A stretch of 64,000 nucleotides of DNA from Ascidia mentula (GCA_947561715.1 OX387202.1:3224001-3288000), one strand, 5' to 3'. Shown: positions 23,469 through 38,086, counted from the first letter of the stretch. Numbers and translations are program-made. The notes: a model not told the origin generated them from the sequence alone.

Positions 23469-25865
23469 TATAGATACCGCACACACATAGGGATGGTAAT
23501 TCTCGTAACGACCCCACACCACCGCTCTTGAGGTTTGCTCGATCGCTTGGTCGCGGATTGCCGGGACCGAGCTCAGTGGGGCTCGGATTGGGTCGAATTC
23601 CACCTGTTTACGCTTAGAGAATGTGGCTGCAGAAAATTTTCTTTTCCTTGATTCCAAATCTTCTAAAGCGCAAGCATCTGGAAGATAGTTCAAGCGAAAT
23701 TAACCACGACCCAACCGTTTGACAAGTGATGGCAGCAATCCAGTGAATATTAGTGCTGTGTCCGGCCTCTTCATATGGGACAAAAATATTATTATATTCT
23801 TCAGCTAACACCCATGCATAATCCAGTGTTTGAAATTTCGATTTTCTTTGCCAAACATGCTCGGCTCCAAATGTTTTGAATGAGGCAAAAGTATAACAGA
23901 TAAAGCGAAAATCGCAGTTTTGCAGGAAATTATGTTGCCCAGATGGGTTTATGCGGCAATGTAGGCTCAGAAATATTAAGAAATTCTGTCACAAACTACA
24001 TTTTAATGCGGATAACAGAATAGTCTCGGCAAAAACTCATCTAACTTTTGCTTCTCCTGTAAAATATTCCAAGTACATCTTGGAATGTCAGCATCCTATG
24101 CTTGATTGACATTTTATTTAAATAGAACAGGTTCCAGGTTTCTTAAAAATGGACCTCCAGTCGTTTGTGAACTTAAAGTTAAAAATATCTGGGTTTCCTT
24201 TTCAAAACTCCTAATCCCACTCTGTGTTTATTGCTTAGTTGACAAATAATTATCCCAAATAACACAGCACAATGTATGACACAATGTCATTTATTGCGTC
24301 ATAAAGGGTTTTATGTTTAACAATCATTTCCATGAGCAACAAATCAATGTAAGCGGATTGATTTAAAACAACGAATTATTCGTTATTATTTAAATTACTT
24401 TGCATTAAATTAAACATTATGACATTGTTGTTTTCAGTACTTTCAGCAATGGCGATGAAGGAAGTTCTCACACAATTACTATATCCGGATATTCGGGAAA
24501 TATATCAGATTCCATGACAAGCGGGCAGAATCTAAACGGGATGAGATTTTCAACTCGCAACAGAGAAAATGACTGATTATATTTCTGTTTTACTAACGAA
24601 GTAAATCGAGTTGTTTTAAAAAAGATGAAATGCATTTCTTCAAATTAGTCGATTTTTGTTGACAAAGTTAACCGCCTACCCTAAATCAACAATTGTAAAA
24701 ATCAATTGCTCTGAAACAATCAATTGCTTCCGCAAATATTTACAGAAATGCGCGGATATCGCGGCGCCATTTCACCGACTTATTGGAAAGGTTTTTATGT
24801 GAGGGTAAATTGTGTAACAAGGTTTCCTATCCACACCAAGGTCCTCATTGTAGCCCAAATGATGACGTCACGGCCGTGGGCATTCGAGTGGCGTCTGTCA
24901 CGTGTTTCATTTGTGTTTTTTGTCTGCTCAGTTACCTGCCTACCTCTGCGCACACATTGCTGCAACTCATTCTTACTTGGCACTGGTGAAGAACACAGTG
25001 GTGTTTGAAACGTTTGCTTCGGCATGAGTAGCATACTAGCTTTGGCTTTCCTTTACAAATTATTTTCTTGTCACCTCCCAAGGTTAGACCTCATACACTT
25101 TTGTGTAATAACCAAACTTAACACAGCAGTTTGTGGAGGACACAGACGCGTCTGATGCATCTGCCGGGTGCATTCCATAGCAGAATGTAGATGGCATGAG
25201 GAGAGTGAAGTTTGTAGGATTGTTCAAGGGAATTTTGCTAAACATTGAATTACAGAAGTAGACCTTGATTTGACTAGTCGAGTTAGGACCGCCTCTTGTC
25301 TACGCAATCGGATCAAAAATGGTATTTTGCTCACAGGTCGGACATTAATTTAGTTAAAAAGGCTTAAAAAGTGTCGGTATGTTTTGTGCAAAAATATATC
25401 ACAAAAACCTCATGCAATTTGCAATTCAATGTTGTCCCCAAGCCTCTTTCTATGCAATGGCAAAACATTTTTGCCGGGAAAGTTGCTTTGGTTGCCCCCT
25501 GGGAGCTGTTTCTGCTATCCTATTGGGCATAAGATCCTCCTGAAAGCTCCTCAGATCCTTGCTGTGTTTTGACCAATGCAGCTGCAATTATTGTTTTTTT
25601 TTCTTTGAATATTTAGTACTAGTGTGCCTTCATAGGTCATAAGCCACAGGAAATGTTTTTAAAACGGGTTCCCACCTTCGCGACCCATCAGTATGTCTGC
25701 CAAGAAAGTCTCGGTCTGACATCATGTTAGTAGGTATGGTCTTGGATCTAACTTAGTTCTAAGATCAAAGGCATGGACTTTGAGACCAAACTGCGATCTC
25801 TGTGATCCATAAGACCACATGTTAGGATCTAGAAGACCAAATGTTGTAACCCAAGAGACCACTTA
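23469..25865 (+). repeat. Partial third copy of FReD intron, exon and downstream flank
   Basis: A patchwork copy of 13600-13900, 18010-18200, 18760-19330 and 20600-21700, without the gypsy element. It carries a solitary FReD exon 4 relic at 24438-24572 ([19 protein letters not shown]) that has lost its donor, and no last exon. It is found only in unit 1. It serves as an empty-site reference for the retroelement. Confidence 0.75.
24438..24572 (+). pseudogene. Solitary FReD exon 4 relic
   Basis: It follows the acceptor TTTTCAG and reads TFSNGDEGSS...MRFSTRN. A deletion relative to 19048-19185 removes the donor and the end of the calcium-site-like loop. No neighbouring exons are in place. Confidence 0.7.
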
Positions 25866-25949
25866 TTGCTGAATACTGACCTTATGGCAAACTTTATTTT
25901 ATTGACGTTTCTCAACGTTTCGGCTGTTATGCAACATTATATGATATAT

Positions 25950-26386
25950 GATATAGCATGACAAGCCAGGATCGCCCCACTGCGCAGGCTAATTTCGTAC
26001 ATATTGTAATCGATAAATATATATTTGGCAGAAAATACACTTTAATTACTGCAGTTTGCCAGTATACTGCGATGTGTTAAAACTCACTTTAAATCTGAGA
26101 TATTTCTTCATTTAAGATTGGTTACAAAAACGCCTCAGGATATTTATCACTGTGAAACGTACCTGGCCAGTCGTGCAGCAAATCGCATAGGAATTTAATG
26201 CCGCAATCGACTAATATGTTCATGAAACTGCATGCAATCCAACAAGTAGAATTCCCCACCATAAAAGGAAATGTCAAATGTCAGATGACATCGCAGATAA
26301 TTCTATAAAGCTGGGTTTGTTGCACATTAACGCCATTACGCTTATGTTGTGTCAACGTTTCCAGAGACGATTTGCAATACGATTAT
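25950..26386 (+). promoter_or_regulatory. Upstream region of ficolin gene B
   Basis: Sequence immediately before the signal-peptide exon, with a TATA-like ATAAAAG near 26263, about 120 bases before the ATG. The block at 25950-26165 is repeated, diverged, at 63781-64000, where it should precede another ficolin gene. Promoter activity is inferred from position and conservation only. Confidence 0.4.
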
Positions 26387-27939
<1,553 letters not shown>

Positions 27940-28998
27940 TTGATATGTTTTTGTGTTAAAGTGATGTATAAATATTAATTGTTGAACGATTTATCTGCGT
28001 AATCAAATTGTTTGAAAACTTTTCCGGATCTTTTTGCTATTATGAACTACAACCTTTGAGTCGATTTAACATTGGACGTTTGTTATAAATTTACCTTACA
28101 TCACTTTCTCTTTATAGAAGTTTCTCTGCGGTGCAACTGCAAATTTATTAGTTACTGGACAATAAAATCCCCTTTCCATGACGTTAGCTTGATGCCAAAT
28201 AAGCTGTTACATGTTTCATAATCATAGTGTTTTAATATAAAAGATGTTCACTAATCACACATGAATCATTCCAAATTTGCTGTAAATATCACAAAAAATG
28301 AGAAACATTTTTTTTTTACATAAACTTAAATAATTATTCACCAGTAGTGAGCATTAAAGCAATCCTAAAACACTCATGAACAGCACAGCGAATCATATTT
28401 CAACTCTACAACAAGCTATTTCGATATGATGTGCTTACGACGTACGACGGAGTAGAACTCAATTCTACTCGATTGTAGCGTCGTTAAATTGACTTCTTTC
28501 GTCGTAAGCGGCGCCGCCGCCGAATGCTTCTCCGACAGCGCTCCAACGCAGTGGGCATACAATTGCTCCGACGGTCGTAATCGTTGTGACGTAATGCCCT
28601 TACGACTCGCTTACGACTGCAGTGGGCATCAGCCCTAAGTGTGCTAAACCTCCAGTTTAAATAATGGAACTTTCCGCGTGTGTTTAGGTTAGGTGAGGCG
28701 AGGCAGGGTAGCTCTGCTCGGTGCTGTACTGTGCCCACCTCAGTTCTTTGGTTTTGTGATTCGGTTCTGTTCAGTGTTTTTTTTCAATTAAAGTCAGGTT
28801 AGGAACACACAACAATTAGAACTCACGTGCGATCTTATGTCAAATGCGTTAATCAAATAGGATTTCCCGTCGATCATAAATATATTGTTAATACTCGGCT
28901 AGAGGCTCATATTTGGCATAATAGGTCGCAACAGTGTTCATCATCAGTGCCAAGAAAGGTCGCAACACTGGTCGATCATCATTCAATTTTTCATGGAA
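27940..28998. other. 3' flank of ficolin B with CpG-rich repeat
   Basis: Matches 1058-2095 with visible divergence. AATAAA lies at about 28163, and the CpG-rich element at 28430-28630 has an additional GCCGCC unit. No gene is supported. Confidence 0.5.
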
Positions 28999-31900
28999 AT
29001 GAATTGCGACGGTTATGAAACTACGATTCGCTCTGATCCCAAGGAACACAGTAAGTCGTACAAACCGGTTATATTATCTTTGTGTGGAGAAACTAAGATC
29101 TTGTTGTCTGACGCGGTTTCCCCAAACTATTGTTTAACAACTTTTGACGTCACTATTGACGCTTACTGAAAGCTTTGTACCAAAATGACATTTATTTGAC
29201 AGCATGTATTATGACGTCATAACCTTTGCATAATGAAACGCCAGAAATGGGCTTACTTAAGAGTTGGAATATTACAATGACAAACTCAAGGATAAAGATA
29301 CTGGACCTCGTAGCGTAAGGCTTTGTTGGAAGCTAAATTACCCGAACCAAAAGCACGTCTGTAAACTTAATAACAATCAGTTTACGAGGAACCTCTGCAA
29401 AGCGCGGGGAAGGAGAACTTGCCACAACTACGCGCTGAGCTTAGAAGAACCAAGTTTGTGCTGGTGGTGGTGCTGGTGGTGCAGGGTCTTGTTATTGCAG
29501 CAGTTCTCGCTCTTGTAAGTGTCTTGTCATTAAGAAATTAGTTTTGCGTCAACATGCTTTGGGTAAACGTAAGCTGGAGCGTAATAAATCAACCGTGTGC
29601 TTTGTGAAACAAGTTACATCAATCATGACCAATATGAAAGTTTCGTATTTTGTTTGGGAGCTAACATAGATCTTGTACGCTTCCACTACTTGGGGTAAAT
29701 ACGAACGGAATAAAACAATGTTTGAAACAAAGTGTTTCTGATTACCGTCAGTTGGTTTATTTTTTATAAATTATGAAAAATCGATTTCTCCTACAGCAGT
29801 GATTCCCAACCTTTTTGTAGTTGCGTACCTCTTGGAGGTGAAACAATTTTGACGCTTACCACCTAGTTGAGTGTTACAAAGTAACCTAAGGGATGGAGTA
29901 AGAAACATTTAAGATCACTTGCGATTTTTTAAATTCGAACTATATCCGCAAATTACAAAAATGTGTTTACTAGGACTGGCCTAGATATCTACTTAATCAC
30001 CAATCAAGTTTTTTTTTTTTAATATATATATTTCGCCTATGTGGCATCCTCAGTATTCTAAAAACAACAACAGTAATCGTAGTAATTAGTATCAATGGCA
30101 GTCATCAAGACTAACATACACTTAACCTCCAGACCGCAATCCTGTACCAAACCAAACAAAAACACACAAGCACAGCAGCAGTTGAAAGGTAGCAACGAAA
30201 AACGTTGTTGCGTCAGTGGTTTGCTCGCGGGGCAAAGATAACCTTTTCAGGCATCACACCAGTGGCTGGATGGATTAGAACGGTTTAAAGATTAAAATAT
30301 AAATAGAAAATGTAAAAAAAAGTTAAAAATAAAAACAATAAGAAAACGTTGTGTTTATCGTATCCTGGGCAACACCATGCGTTGAATGTTAATTGTTGCA
30401 TTTTTTATGGCCTGCCATTTCGACTCGCATACGTCAACTGTTCTGCAGCAAGGTTGTTCGACAAATGTTACGAAGTAGCATTTATCCAGGCTAGGCTTTG
30501 TGCTTAGCACCGTGTTGTGCTTGCTGACGTAATGTCCAAAAATGTGTTTGCGTACCACCTGGAATGACACAGCCTACCACTGGTGGCACGCATGCTACCG
30601 GTTGGGAAACACTGGCCTACAGCATACGCATCATCAGTTTCTGCAAATCAAATGCATTAAAACACTCGATGCTACATGTACCAAAAATAAGCCAACAAAT
30701 AAAAATAAAACTGAAATGGTGAGCAGAATGTCCCCTACCACTACATCTACACAACTTCAAACTTCACACCAGTGCAAGACCCGCTAACATGAGCAACATT
30801 AAAAACAACGGTAAAAGATGTACTCCATCCATAAAACACAACACCAAACAAAACTGCCAGCAACTGCTTTTTTAAATGTTTGTTGAAACTTGGGTACGGT
30901 TGCCAGTCCTTTGGCCCCAGGCTGTTCCACCAATACCACCGAAAAACAACTTAAAATGCTTAGGCGCGTTCCTGCTGGTGGGTGCGCGTTTGCGAAATGG
31001 TGGCGCAGAGCCGTCTTATCGTTGCTTTCCAATTTGCCTTTGGTTGAATTCCAATCTGTGTTGTGTCCATCTTGTTGAAAATTTGTTTTTGGTTTGGCCA
31101 ACGTATTGTTCTTTTAGTGTGACCTGGATAACATGAGGATATGCTGTACCCCAAGCAATTATTTGACCACGTTCGTGCCTCTGCGATACTCGTAACAATG
31201 ACTTTCTTGGAGAATTTCCTGCATTTGTTCTCAAGGCTTTGGAGGAAGTGGCCCTGTTGAGGCGACGCAAGCGGCATGCTTTACCGAGGACAATCGACTT
31301 GTTCTCCAAACGGATTGCAACGACCCTCCTGGTAGCTACCCTTGTGGGCGGTGCGCTACCCTTGTGGGCTGTGCGCATTGGAAACCACATATCCATGGTT
31401 AACGAAACGTGAACATTACCAACAATAGCAGGCAAACAATATAAACTGCTGCAACATGTAACGTGTGCGAATTTCAGCATTTATGTTGCGACGTGCACAA
31501 CATGTCATGAACAATATGTTAGCCAAAACCACAAGTTGGACGCAACACAGATTGGAATTCAACCAAAAGTAATTTGGGAAGCAACGACAAGACGGCTATG
31601 CGCCACCATTTTGCAAACGCGCACCCACCGGAAGGAACGCGCCTAAGCATTTGAAGTTGTTTTTCGGTGGTATTTGTGGAACAGACTGGGGCCAAAGGAA
31701 AGGAAACCGTACCCAAGTTTCAATAAACTATGGACTGGAAACCGTACCCAAGTTTTCAATAAACTAAAAAATAAAGTTTTGTTTGGTGTTGTGTTTTATG
31801 GATGGAGTACATCTTTTATCATTGTTTTTAATGTTGCTCATGTTAGCGGGTCTTGCACTGGTGTGAAGTTTGCAGTTGTGTAGATGCAGTGGTAGGGGAA

Positions 31901-34040
31901 ATTCTGCTCACCATTTCAGTTTTACTTTTATTTGTTTGCTTATTTTTGGTACATGTAGCATCGAGTGTTTTAATGCAGTTTATTTGCAGAAACTGATGAT
32001 GACGTATGCTGTAGGCGAAAATCAATTTTTCACAAATTAAAAAAATAAACCAACTGACGGAAATCAGAAACACTTGGTTTCAAACATTTGCTATCGGATA
32101 ATTGCTGTCGTGTTTTAAGACTGTGCAACATCAGGGGCTAGATTCTGTCCATTTTAGAGATCACGGAATAAAACAAAATATTTTTCAGGGTTTGATTCAG
32201 ATCTTCGTGACCAATGGTAAGAAAATATGAGAATTTATGAGATTGTGAAAGCTGACACTTAAATACAAAGGAAGTTATAATTACTTTAAACAAATAATTA
32301 AATATTACCGGTTTTGTAATAAAAATATTTCCCTTTTTCGTTAACGATCGCACTTTCAGGTCAACTTACGAACAAGTTGCAGGAAATTCAGACCCAACAG
32401 ACCGACCTGGTGGATATTCAAAGTAAAATATCTTTCTATCGCGCCACCTTTTGGCCTTATTATCGCCATCTAGTGATTACTAGTACAGCTATCCAGTTAC
32501 TGACTACATTAATGACCTTTGTGTATAGAGCATATCTTACAACTTAACTAATACCAGCAAAAAAAAATACAACCGAACCATACTAAGAAAACCCGGTGAA
32601 GTTTTTTTACACTGGTGCAAAATTACATGTGAGTGCAGAAAACCGATGAAAACAAAGGGATAGAAGGGGTTGCGTTGCGTGCATAAACAACACAGATAAT
32701 CAAAGAAAGCGTGAAGAAAAGTAACAATATGTGGTTTTCCTCCTTAACGTGTTGGGAAAAAAATATGTTGTATTTTTTGAGAAGGTCCGCACAGTAAATA
32801 ACATCAGGTACTTTATTAATTTCGGTGAATAACACAAAGACGCACTGACCTGGACTAGTCTAAAAAGTAGCTTGTTTTGTTTCTTAAGAGTTATATTAGA
32901 AAAACATGCATGTTTCCAGGCCAACTTAAAAAAGACAAAAACCAAACGATCCAAGAAATGCAGACCGATTACATTGGAGTTCATGGTAAGGGTAATGTTA
33001 GTGACGTAAAACATGTCAACGTTAACGTAAGTTTTGTTGGCAGAGTTTTCGAACATAATGGATCAACTGCAGAGTGAACAGAACCGCACATCTAACAGTT
33101 AAGTTCATGCATTTAACATCCAATATCCACTCACACATCTAACATTATATTCACAGAGCTGTCGAACAGAGTGGATCAACTGCAAGGTCAACTGAGTAAC
33201 ACTTCCAACAGTTGAGTTTTGCTTTATTTTAATGTGAATCTCACATATGTGTCAAATTCTGAAAACCTTTGCCCGTAAGTCACGTCATTACTCGCTTCTG
33301 CCCCTAGTGGTGTAGATTGGTGAGATATCTACACCACTAGAGGCAGAAGCGAGTCATGACGTGAGTTACGGGCAAAGGTATTGGCAAACCCAACATATAC
33401 GTCATCACGTGCGAATCAGAGAGGGTTCCATCTGGCACCGGTATATTCTGGTCATAATGCAGGTCGTGCAAATATTGTGGGGTTTTCACCGCCTTCTTGC
33501 GTGTGAATGAGTTTAACTCAATACTTCTGCCAATCTGATGAGTTTTAACCGTCTGCAGATCTCCAGAATCTCATAGATTCTCTTCCACCGGGCTCCTGTA
33601 AAACTTCAGATATTAAAGGTCGCCAACATCTCGTATCGGGAGATGAAGTTTACTGTGAAGATGGATGGCAGGTATTCATACTGTGGTAAATATCACTAAC
33701 ACAGGGGTGGGCAATCCCTGGCACCAGCGCTATGTTGGGTAAGCGAGGTGATTATGCACGACAAGTAATTTACGATTTCACATTACAATACTTAACAATA
33801 CGCCCGGGATTATGTTGTTTATGTAGGTCAGGACATTACACATGAAAGTGAAAAGTCATATATTGACATGGAGGTCATCTAACTTTTTTAGACCAATTCA
33901 CCGAAAATCAGTGTCAAGTGTTTTACTTTATAAATACCAGGTGTTCCAGCGTCGTTATGATGGATCTGTGCTGAGTTTCGATATAGATTGGGTGGATTAC
34001 AAGAACGGGTTTGGGGATCTATCAACAGAATTTTGGATTG
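28999..34040 (+). CDS. Type II membrane head with coiled-coil stalk and FReD exons 1-2, copy 2
   Basis: Exons: 28999-29050 ([17 protein letters not shown]), 29381-29514 ([17 protein letters not shown], then a basic stretch and the hydrophobic [20 protein letters not shown]), 32189-32216 (GLIQIFVTN, completing the membrane segment), stalk exons 32360-32422, 32920-32985, 33044-33097 and 33157-33210 with heptad-like leucines ([28 protein letters not shown]), FReD exon 1 33559-33671, FReD exon 2 33941-34040. Every donor/acceptor pair agrees in phase, including the 28-nt exon that turns phase 0 into phase 1. With no signal peptide and a basic flank before the hydrophobic run, it should be a type II protein with the FReD outside the cell. 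FReD exons 3-5 are absent locally; 34040 (phase 1) fits 41499. The joined frame is 1083 nt (360 residues). The alternative is a gene that has lost its tail. Confidence 0.65.
29797..30614. mobile_element. hAT-like MITE with a Penelope fragment nested inside
   Basis: Ends CAGTGATTCCCAACC ... GGTTGGGAAACACTG are inverted repeats flanked by TCCTACAG (29789-29796) and GCCTACAG (30615-30622), a near-perfect 8-bp duplication typical of hAT. Inside, 29969-30537 is a minus-strand Penelope-like 3' end ([29 protein letters not shown]) flanked by a 12-base direct repeat AAAAATGTGTTT (29957-29968 and 30538-30549). The MITE alone would be about 240 bp, close to its relative at 63053-63278. Confidence 0.75.
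30031..30053 (-). ncRNA. Hammerhead-like core, third Penelope type
   Basis: The minus strand reads CTGAGGATGCCACATAGGCGAAA. This fits CUGANGA, a short stem II GCC/GGC and GAAA. It lies near the 3' end of the nested Penelope fragment. Stems I and III are not evident, so it is probably only a relic. Confidence 0.3.
30623..31320 (-). mobile_element. Penelope-like fragment with GIY-YIG domain, unit 2
   Basis: Same as 2406-3110. The minus strand shows [16 protein letters not shown] and downstream [15 protein letters not shown]. Broken. Confidence 0.6.
31333..31377 (+). repeat. 22-bp tandem repeat, two units
   Basis: Counterpart of the three-unit array at 3122-3188. Confidence 0.8.
31450..32050 (+). 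mobile_element. Penelope-like fragment, inverted mate, unit 2
   Basis: Same as 3260-3860, ending with the hammerhead-like CTGATGATG...GTAGGCGAAA near 31993-32023. It lies in the intron between the membrane exon (29381-29514) and the 28-nt exon (32189-32216). Confidence 0.55.
33265..33379. repeat. Long palindrome in an intron, unit 2
   Basis: Identical in layout to 5076-5190: two inverted arms of about 53 bases with a short loop, between the last stalk exon and FReD exon 1. Confidence 0.85.
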
Positions 34041-34133
34041 GTTTGTATTCCAATAAAGCAATCCTTAACTAAGTACAAATGTTGCAAAACTTTGAGTAAT
34101 AGTTTGTTTTAGTTTAAAATGTACCGCTCTTCT

Positions 34134-34690
34134 GGCATAAAATATACGTGATGTATTTTTACGACGTTTCGTCTGCCATTCAGCGAGACTTCATCAGGTA
34201 TTGATACCGCAATTTCAAAGTAAACTGCACTAAAACATTTAGGGGCACAAAAAGAAAAAGGGACAGGTTGACACTGCTTGTCAGATCACGTGGCAGAGGC
34301 AAAACACGAAACACTGCGGGAGGCGCAACAGTTACAACAAATTGTTATAAAATGCCGGAAAGTAAACACATTGTTCTTTGTCGTTGACGCATCCACTGTT
34401 TTTGTGAATGTGAAGCGACTCAAGAATGCTAAAATAATCGCTCCTTTTGTTGGGCAATATTCCGCACCATGTAAAAAACTCCCGCGAGTTTGCAGTCGAG
34501 GTACGGAGCTTACGAGTGGAGCAACATGACAGCATGGTATCCTTTGATGTGGTGTCATTGTTCACCAATGTACCGGTATCCCTAGCAATCACTGTTGTTA
34601 TGGCACGCTCAAAATAGACCGACAGTAACCCGTAAGGACGAAACGCCCACTAGCGGAACAGTTGTGATAAACTGCGCCCTGTATGACTGA
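34134..34690 (+). mobile_element. Penelope-like reverse transcriptase fragment, unit 2
   Basis: Counterpart of 5945-6480. Hammerhead-like motif on the minus strand at 34134-34208. Broken. Its inverted mate is at 38680-39198. Confidence 0.65.
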
Positions 34691-35880
34691 CTACCCCAAT
34701 GCTGTCTTGTTGCTGATGTATTGTGTCTCGCCCATTCTACACTGGGTACTGATCCGTTGTTCTTTCACTGCACAATATATTCACTAAAAACCAAGAGACT
34801 GGGGTGCGGTTGCGAATTTCTGACTCATCGTACCTGACGTTGGTACCTACGAAGACCTGATATATAGGCAGACCGATAGCGTAGGCCTATGCATCACTTT
34901 ATTTATGAAGATAACACCCAACATTCGGTTTACCATGGAGCGCAGTCTGTAGTTTGTTCAAACCTTCAAGCAAAAATTACACAGACTACCTTAAGCTAAT
35001 AAAAATAGGAAACAAGTTTCGACATAGAAACAGATAGAACAACGACTTAACCCGCCTTAGGAATATGTTAATGACAAGTTTACGAATATTATGCGTCAAA
35101 AATTAAAAAACAAACAAATGGGAAACCTACATGCAATCGTTTTTACCAAGTAAAACTGGTTAATTTGTTCTTAATGGTAGCAAGATTTTGTATTTCAAAA
35201 TGTAAATTAGCTAAATTGCAAGAGTGTTTTGAAATATTCCATACAAAAGTCTAGTAAGTTTCGGCAACAGAACGAAAAATCCACTGCCAACTAAAAATGG
35301 CAAAGAATTCAAACTAAAATGAAATGCGTTCTAATTTAACCGCGATTGTAGGGAACGTTCTGTGTGTTTTTGTTACGCTGATTTTTATCCCACATTCCTT
35401 GTAACATGCAAAGTATGTTAGAAAATACATGAACAGAAACATGAACATTGACATGAAGACACGTTTTGCAAACTCGTCGTGAGTCCAAGGCAACTGCTTA
35501 CCGAGTGCTGTTTACACTTTTCTGCTGAACAACGCCTGGTTACAGATGCCTACAGGCATAGAATTGAACCCATGACAGAGTGGAAAACAAAGGTTATGAA
35601 ATAACGTAGACAACAAAAGCGAAACCGACGCATTTCCTGCTCCTTAAGAAATGCCACCATAACTTCCTTGTGTTGTTGGCTGCACTCCACAAAGTTGGGT
35701 GTTAGATTATCTTGCGCACACGTAGAGGTGGTTGTTTCTTTTTATTTTCTGGTCGATCAACATTTTCATCGAATGAATCGCGAAAAGTTATGAAATGACG
35801 GCTCGCTCTGGTCCCTAGGAAAACAGTAAGTCGTACAAACCGGTTATATTATCTTTGTGTGGAGAAACTAAGATCTTGTC
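34688..35880. repeat. 1.2-kb tandem repeat, first unit, unit 2
   Basis: Counterpart of 6499-7690, including the decayed leader-exon copy near 35774-35828 (stop in frame before the GTAAGT donor). Confidence 0.75.
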
Positions 35881-36701
35881 ATGAAGCCGGTTTGAAACGT
35901 CAGAGATTTGACTTGGGAGGTAGTTTTCAGATTTTAGCGTTGTCAAATAATCAACCAAGGATTTCTAACTTGGCTATAAAGTTGCAAGTCAGCCGTCTTA
36001 TGGAGCAAAGTGATTGCCAATAAATGATATACTGTAAAATGCACTTTGATTGATATTGCTGTTGGGAAAAAAATGGTGGGGGTCGCAAGTTAGTTTAAAT
36101 CAATATAGGGGGTCACCAACCACAAAAGGTTGGGAACCACTGCTCTAGACAATGCCTTGATAACTATTTTAGTTCAGAAGGAATGATATTTCCAACAAAC
36201 ATGTTTGAAATGCTAGTTTAACCATATCACGATGAACCGGGGAAATCCCGTTTCGCCCGTCCGTGAGGTGGTTTAAGTGTCTCCCGTTACGAACAGTTTA
36301 ACCATTTAATAACATTTCTATGTTACTTGAACCCATGTGTGTATATGTGCACATTTGCATCACATCATCGCATTCCTTTGTTTCACAAAGCGTGCTCACT
36401 GGTCTACTTGCGGGAAATAGCCACAGTAATCGTTGAAATTAATGTAGATTAGACTTTGTCTAGGTTCTAGTAATACTTTTAATGTTTGTGACAAGTGTTA
36501 TGAAGACTTAAAGGCCTGTCATGTGCCTCTTTCAGTGTTTTGTAAGCCAGTTGACTACGTAGCAAATTTGTGACGTTTGTTTGTATGATTTAGACGCTAA
36601 GCTAACTAAACAGTGCCTTTAGAAACGTGGTATTGTGAACTTCAGAAATGCTGACCGTGTCCTGTATAACTGACTGCGCTAAACTGCGCTCTGTTTGTAC
36701 T
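35881..36701. other. Spacer between the 1.2-kb repeats, unit 2
   Basis: Counterpart of 7691-8511. Contains a hAT-like remnant (near 36110-36145) and no gene. Confidence 0.4.
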
Positions 36702-37903
36702 GACTACCCCAATGCTGCACTGTTGCTGATGTATTGTGTCTCACCCATTCTACACTGCGTACTGATTCGTTGTTCTTTCACTGCACAATATATTCACTAA
36801 AAACCAAGAGACTGGGGTGCGGTTGCGAATTTCTGACTCATCGTACCTGACGTTGGTACCTACGAAGACCTGATATATAGGCAGACCGATAGCGTAGGCC
36901 TATGCATCACTTTATTTATGAAGATAACACCCAACATTCGGTTTCCCATGGAGCGCAGTCTGTAGTTTGTTCAAACCTTCAAGCAAAAATTACACAGACT
37001 ACCTTAAGCTAATAAAAGTAGGAAACAAGTTTCGACATAGAAACAGATAGAACAACGACTTTAACCCGCCTTAGGAATATGTTAATAAAAAGTTTACGAA
37101 TATTATGCGTCAAAAATTAAAAAACAAACAAATGGGAAACCTACATGCAATCGTTTTTACCGAGTAAAACTGGTTAATTTGTTCTTAATTGGTAGCAAGA
37201 TTTTGTATTTCAAAATGTAAATTAGCTAAATTGCAAGAGTGTTTTGAAATATTCCATACAAAAGTCTAGTAAGTTTCGGCAGCAGAACGAAAAATCCACT
37301 GCCAACTAAAAATGGCAAAGAATTCAAACTAAAATGAAATGCGTTCTAATTTAACCGCGATTGTAGGGAACGTTCTGTGTGTTTTTGTTACGCTGATTTT
37401 TATCCCACATTCCTTGTAACATGCAAAGTATGTTAGAAAATACATGAACAGAAACATGAACATTGACATGAAGACACGTTTTGCAAACTCGTCGTGAGTC
37501 CAAAGCAACTGCTTACCGAGTGCTGTTTACACTTTTCTGCTGAACAACGCCTGGTTACAGATGCCTACAGGCATAGAATTGAACCCATGACAGAGTGGAA
37601 AACAAAGGTTATGAAATAACGTAGACAACAAAAGCGAAACCGACGCATTTCCTGCTCCTTAAGAAATGCCACCATAACTTCCTTGTGCTGTTGGCTGCAC
37701 TCCACAAACTTTCGTGTTAGATCTTGCGCACACGTAGAGGTGGTTGTTTGTTATTATTTTCTGGTCGATCAACATTTTCATCGAATGAATCGCGAAAAGT
37801 TATGAAATGACGGCTCGCTCTGGTCCCCAGGAAAACAGTAAGTCGTACAACCGGTTATATTATCTTTGTGTGGAGAAACTAAGATCTTGTTGTCTGACGC
37901 GTT
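36702..37903. repeat. 1.2-kb tandem repeat, second unit, unit 2, with leader-exon copy
   Basis: Counterpart of 8512-9712. The leader-exon copy MTARSGPQEN with donor GTAAGT lies near 37807-37837. Confidence 0.7.
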
Positions 37904-38086
37904 TTCCAACCGGTGTGAATAAAGCGGAAAAGTCAAAACTATTTTTTAACAACTATTGACGTCACTATCGACGCTTATTCAAAGCTTTGTACCAAAATGA
38001 CATTTATGTGACAACGTGTATTATGACGTCATGACCTTTACATAAAGAAACGCCAGTAAAAATGGGCTTACGTAAGAGTTGGAATA

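Noticed and set aside
29264-29518. Frame with a WWWCWWC run
   Set aside because: It overlaps the signal-anchor exon in a different frame; the tryptophans come from the GTG/TGG-rich codons of the hydrophobic segment.
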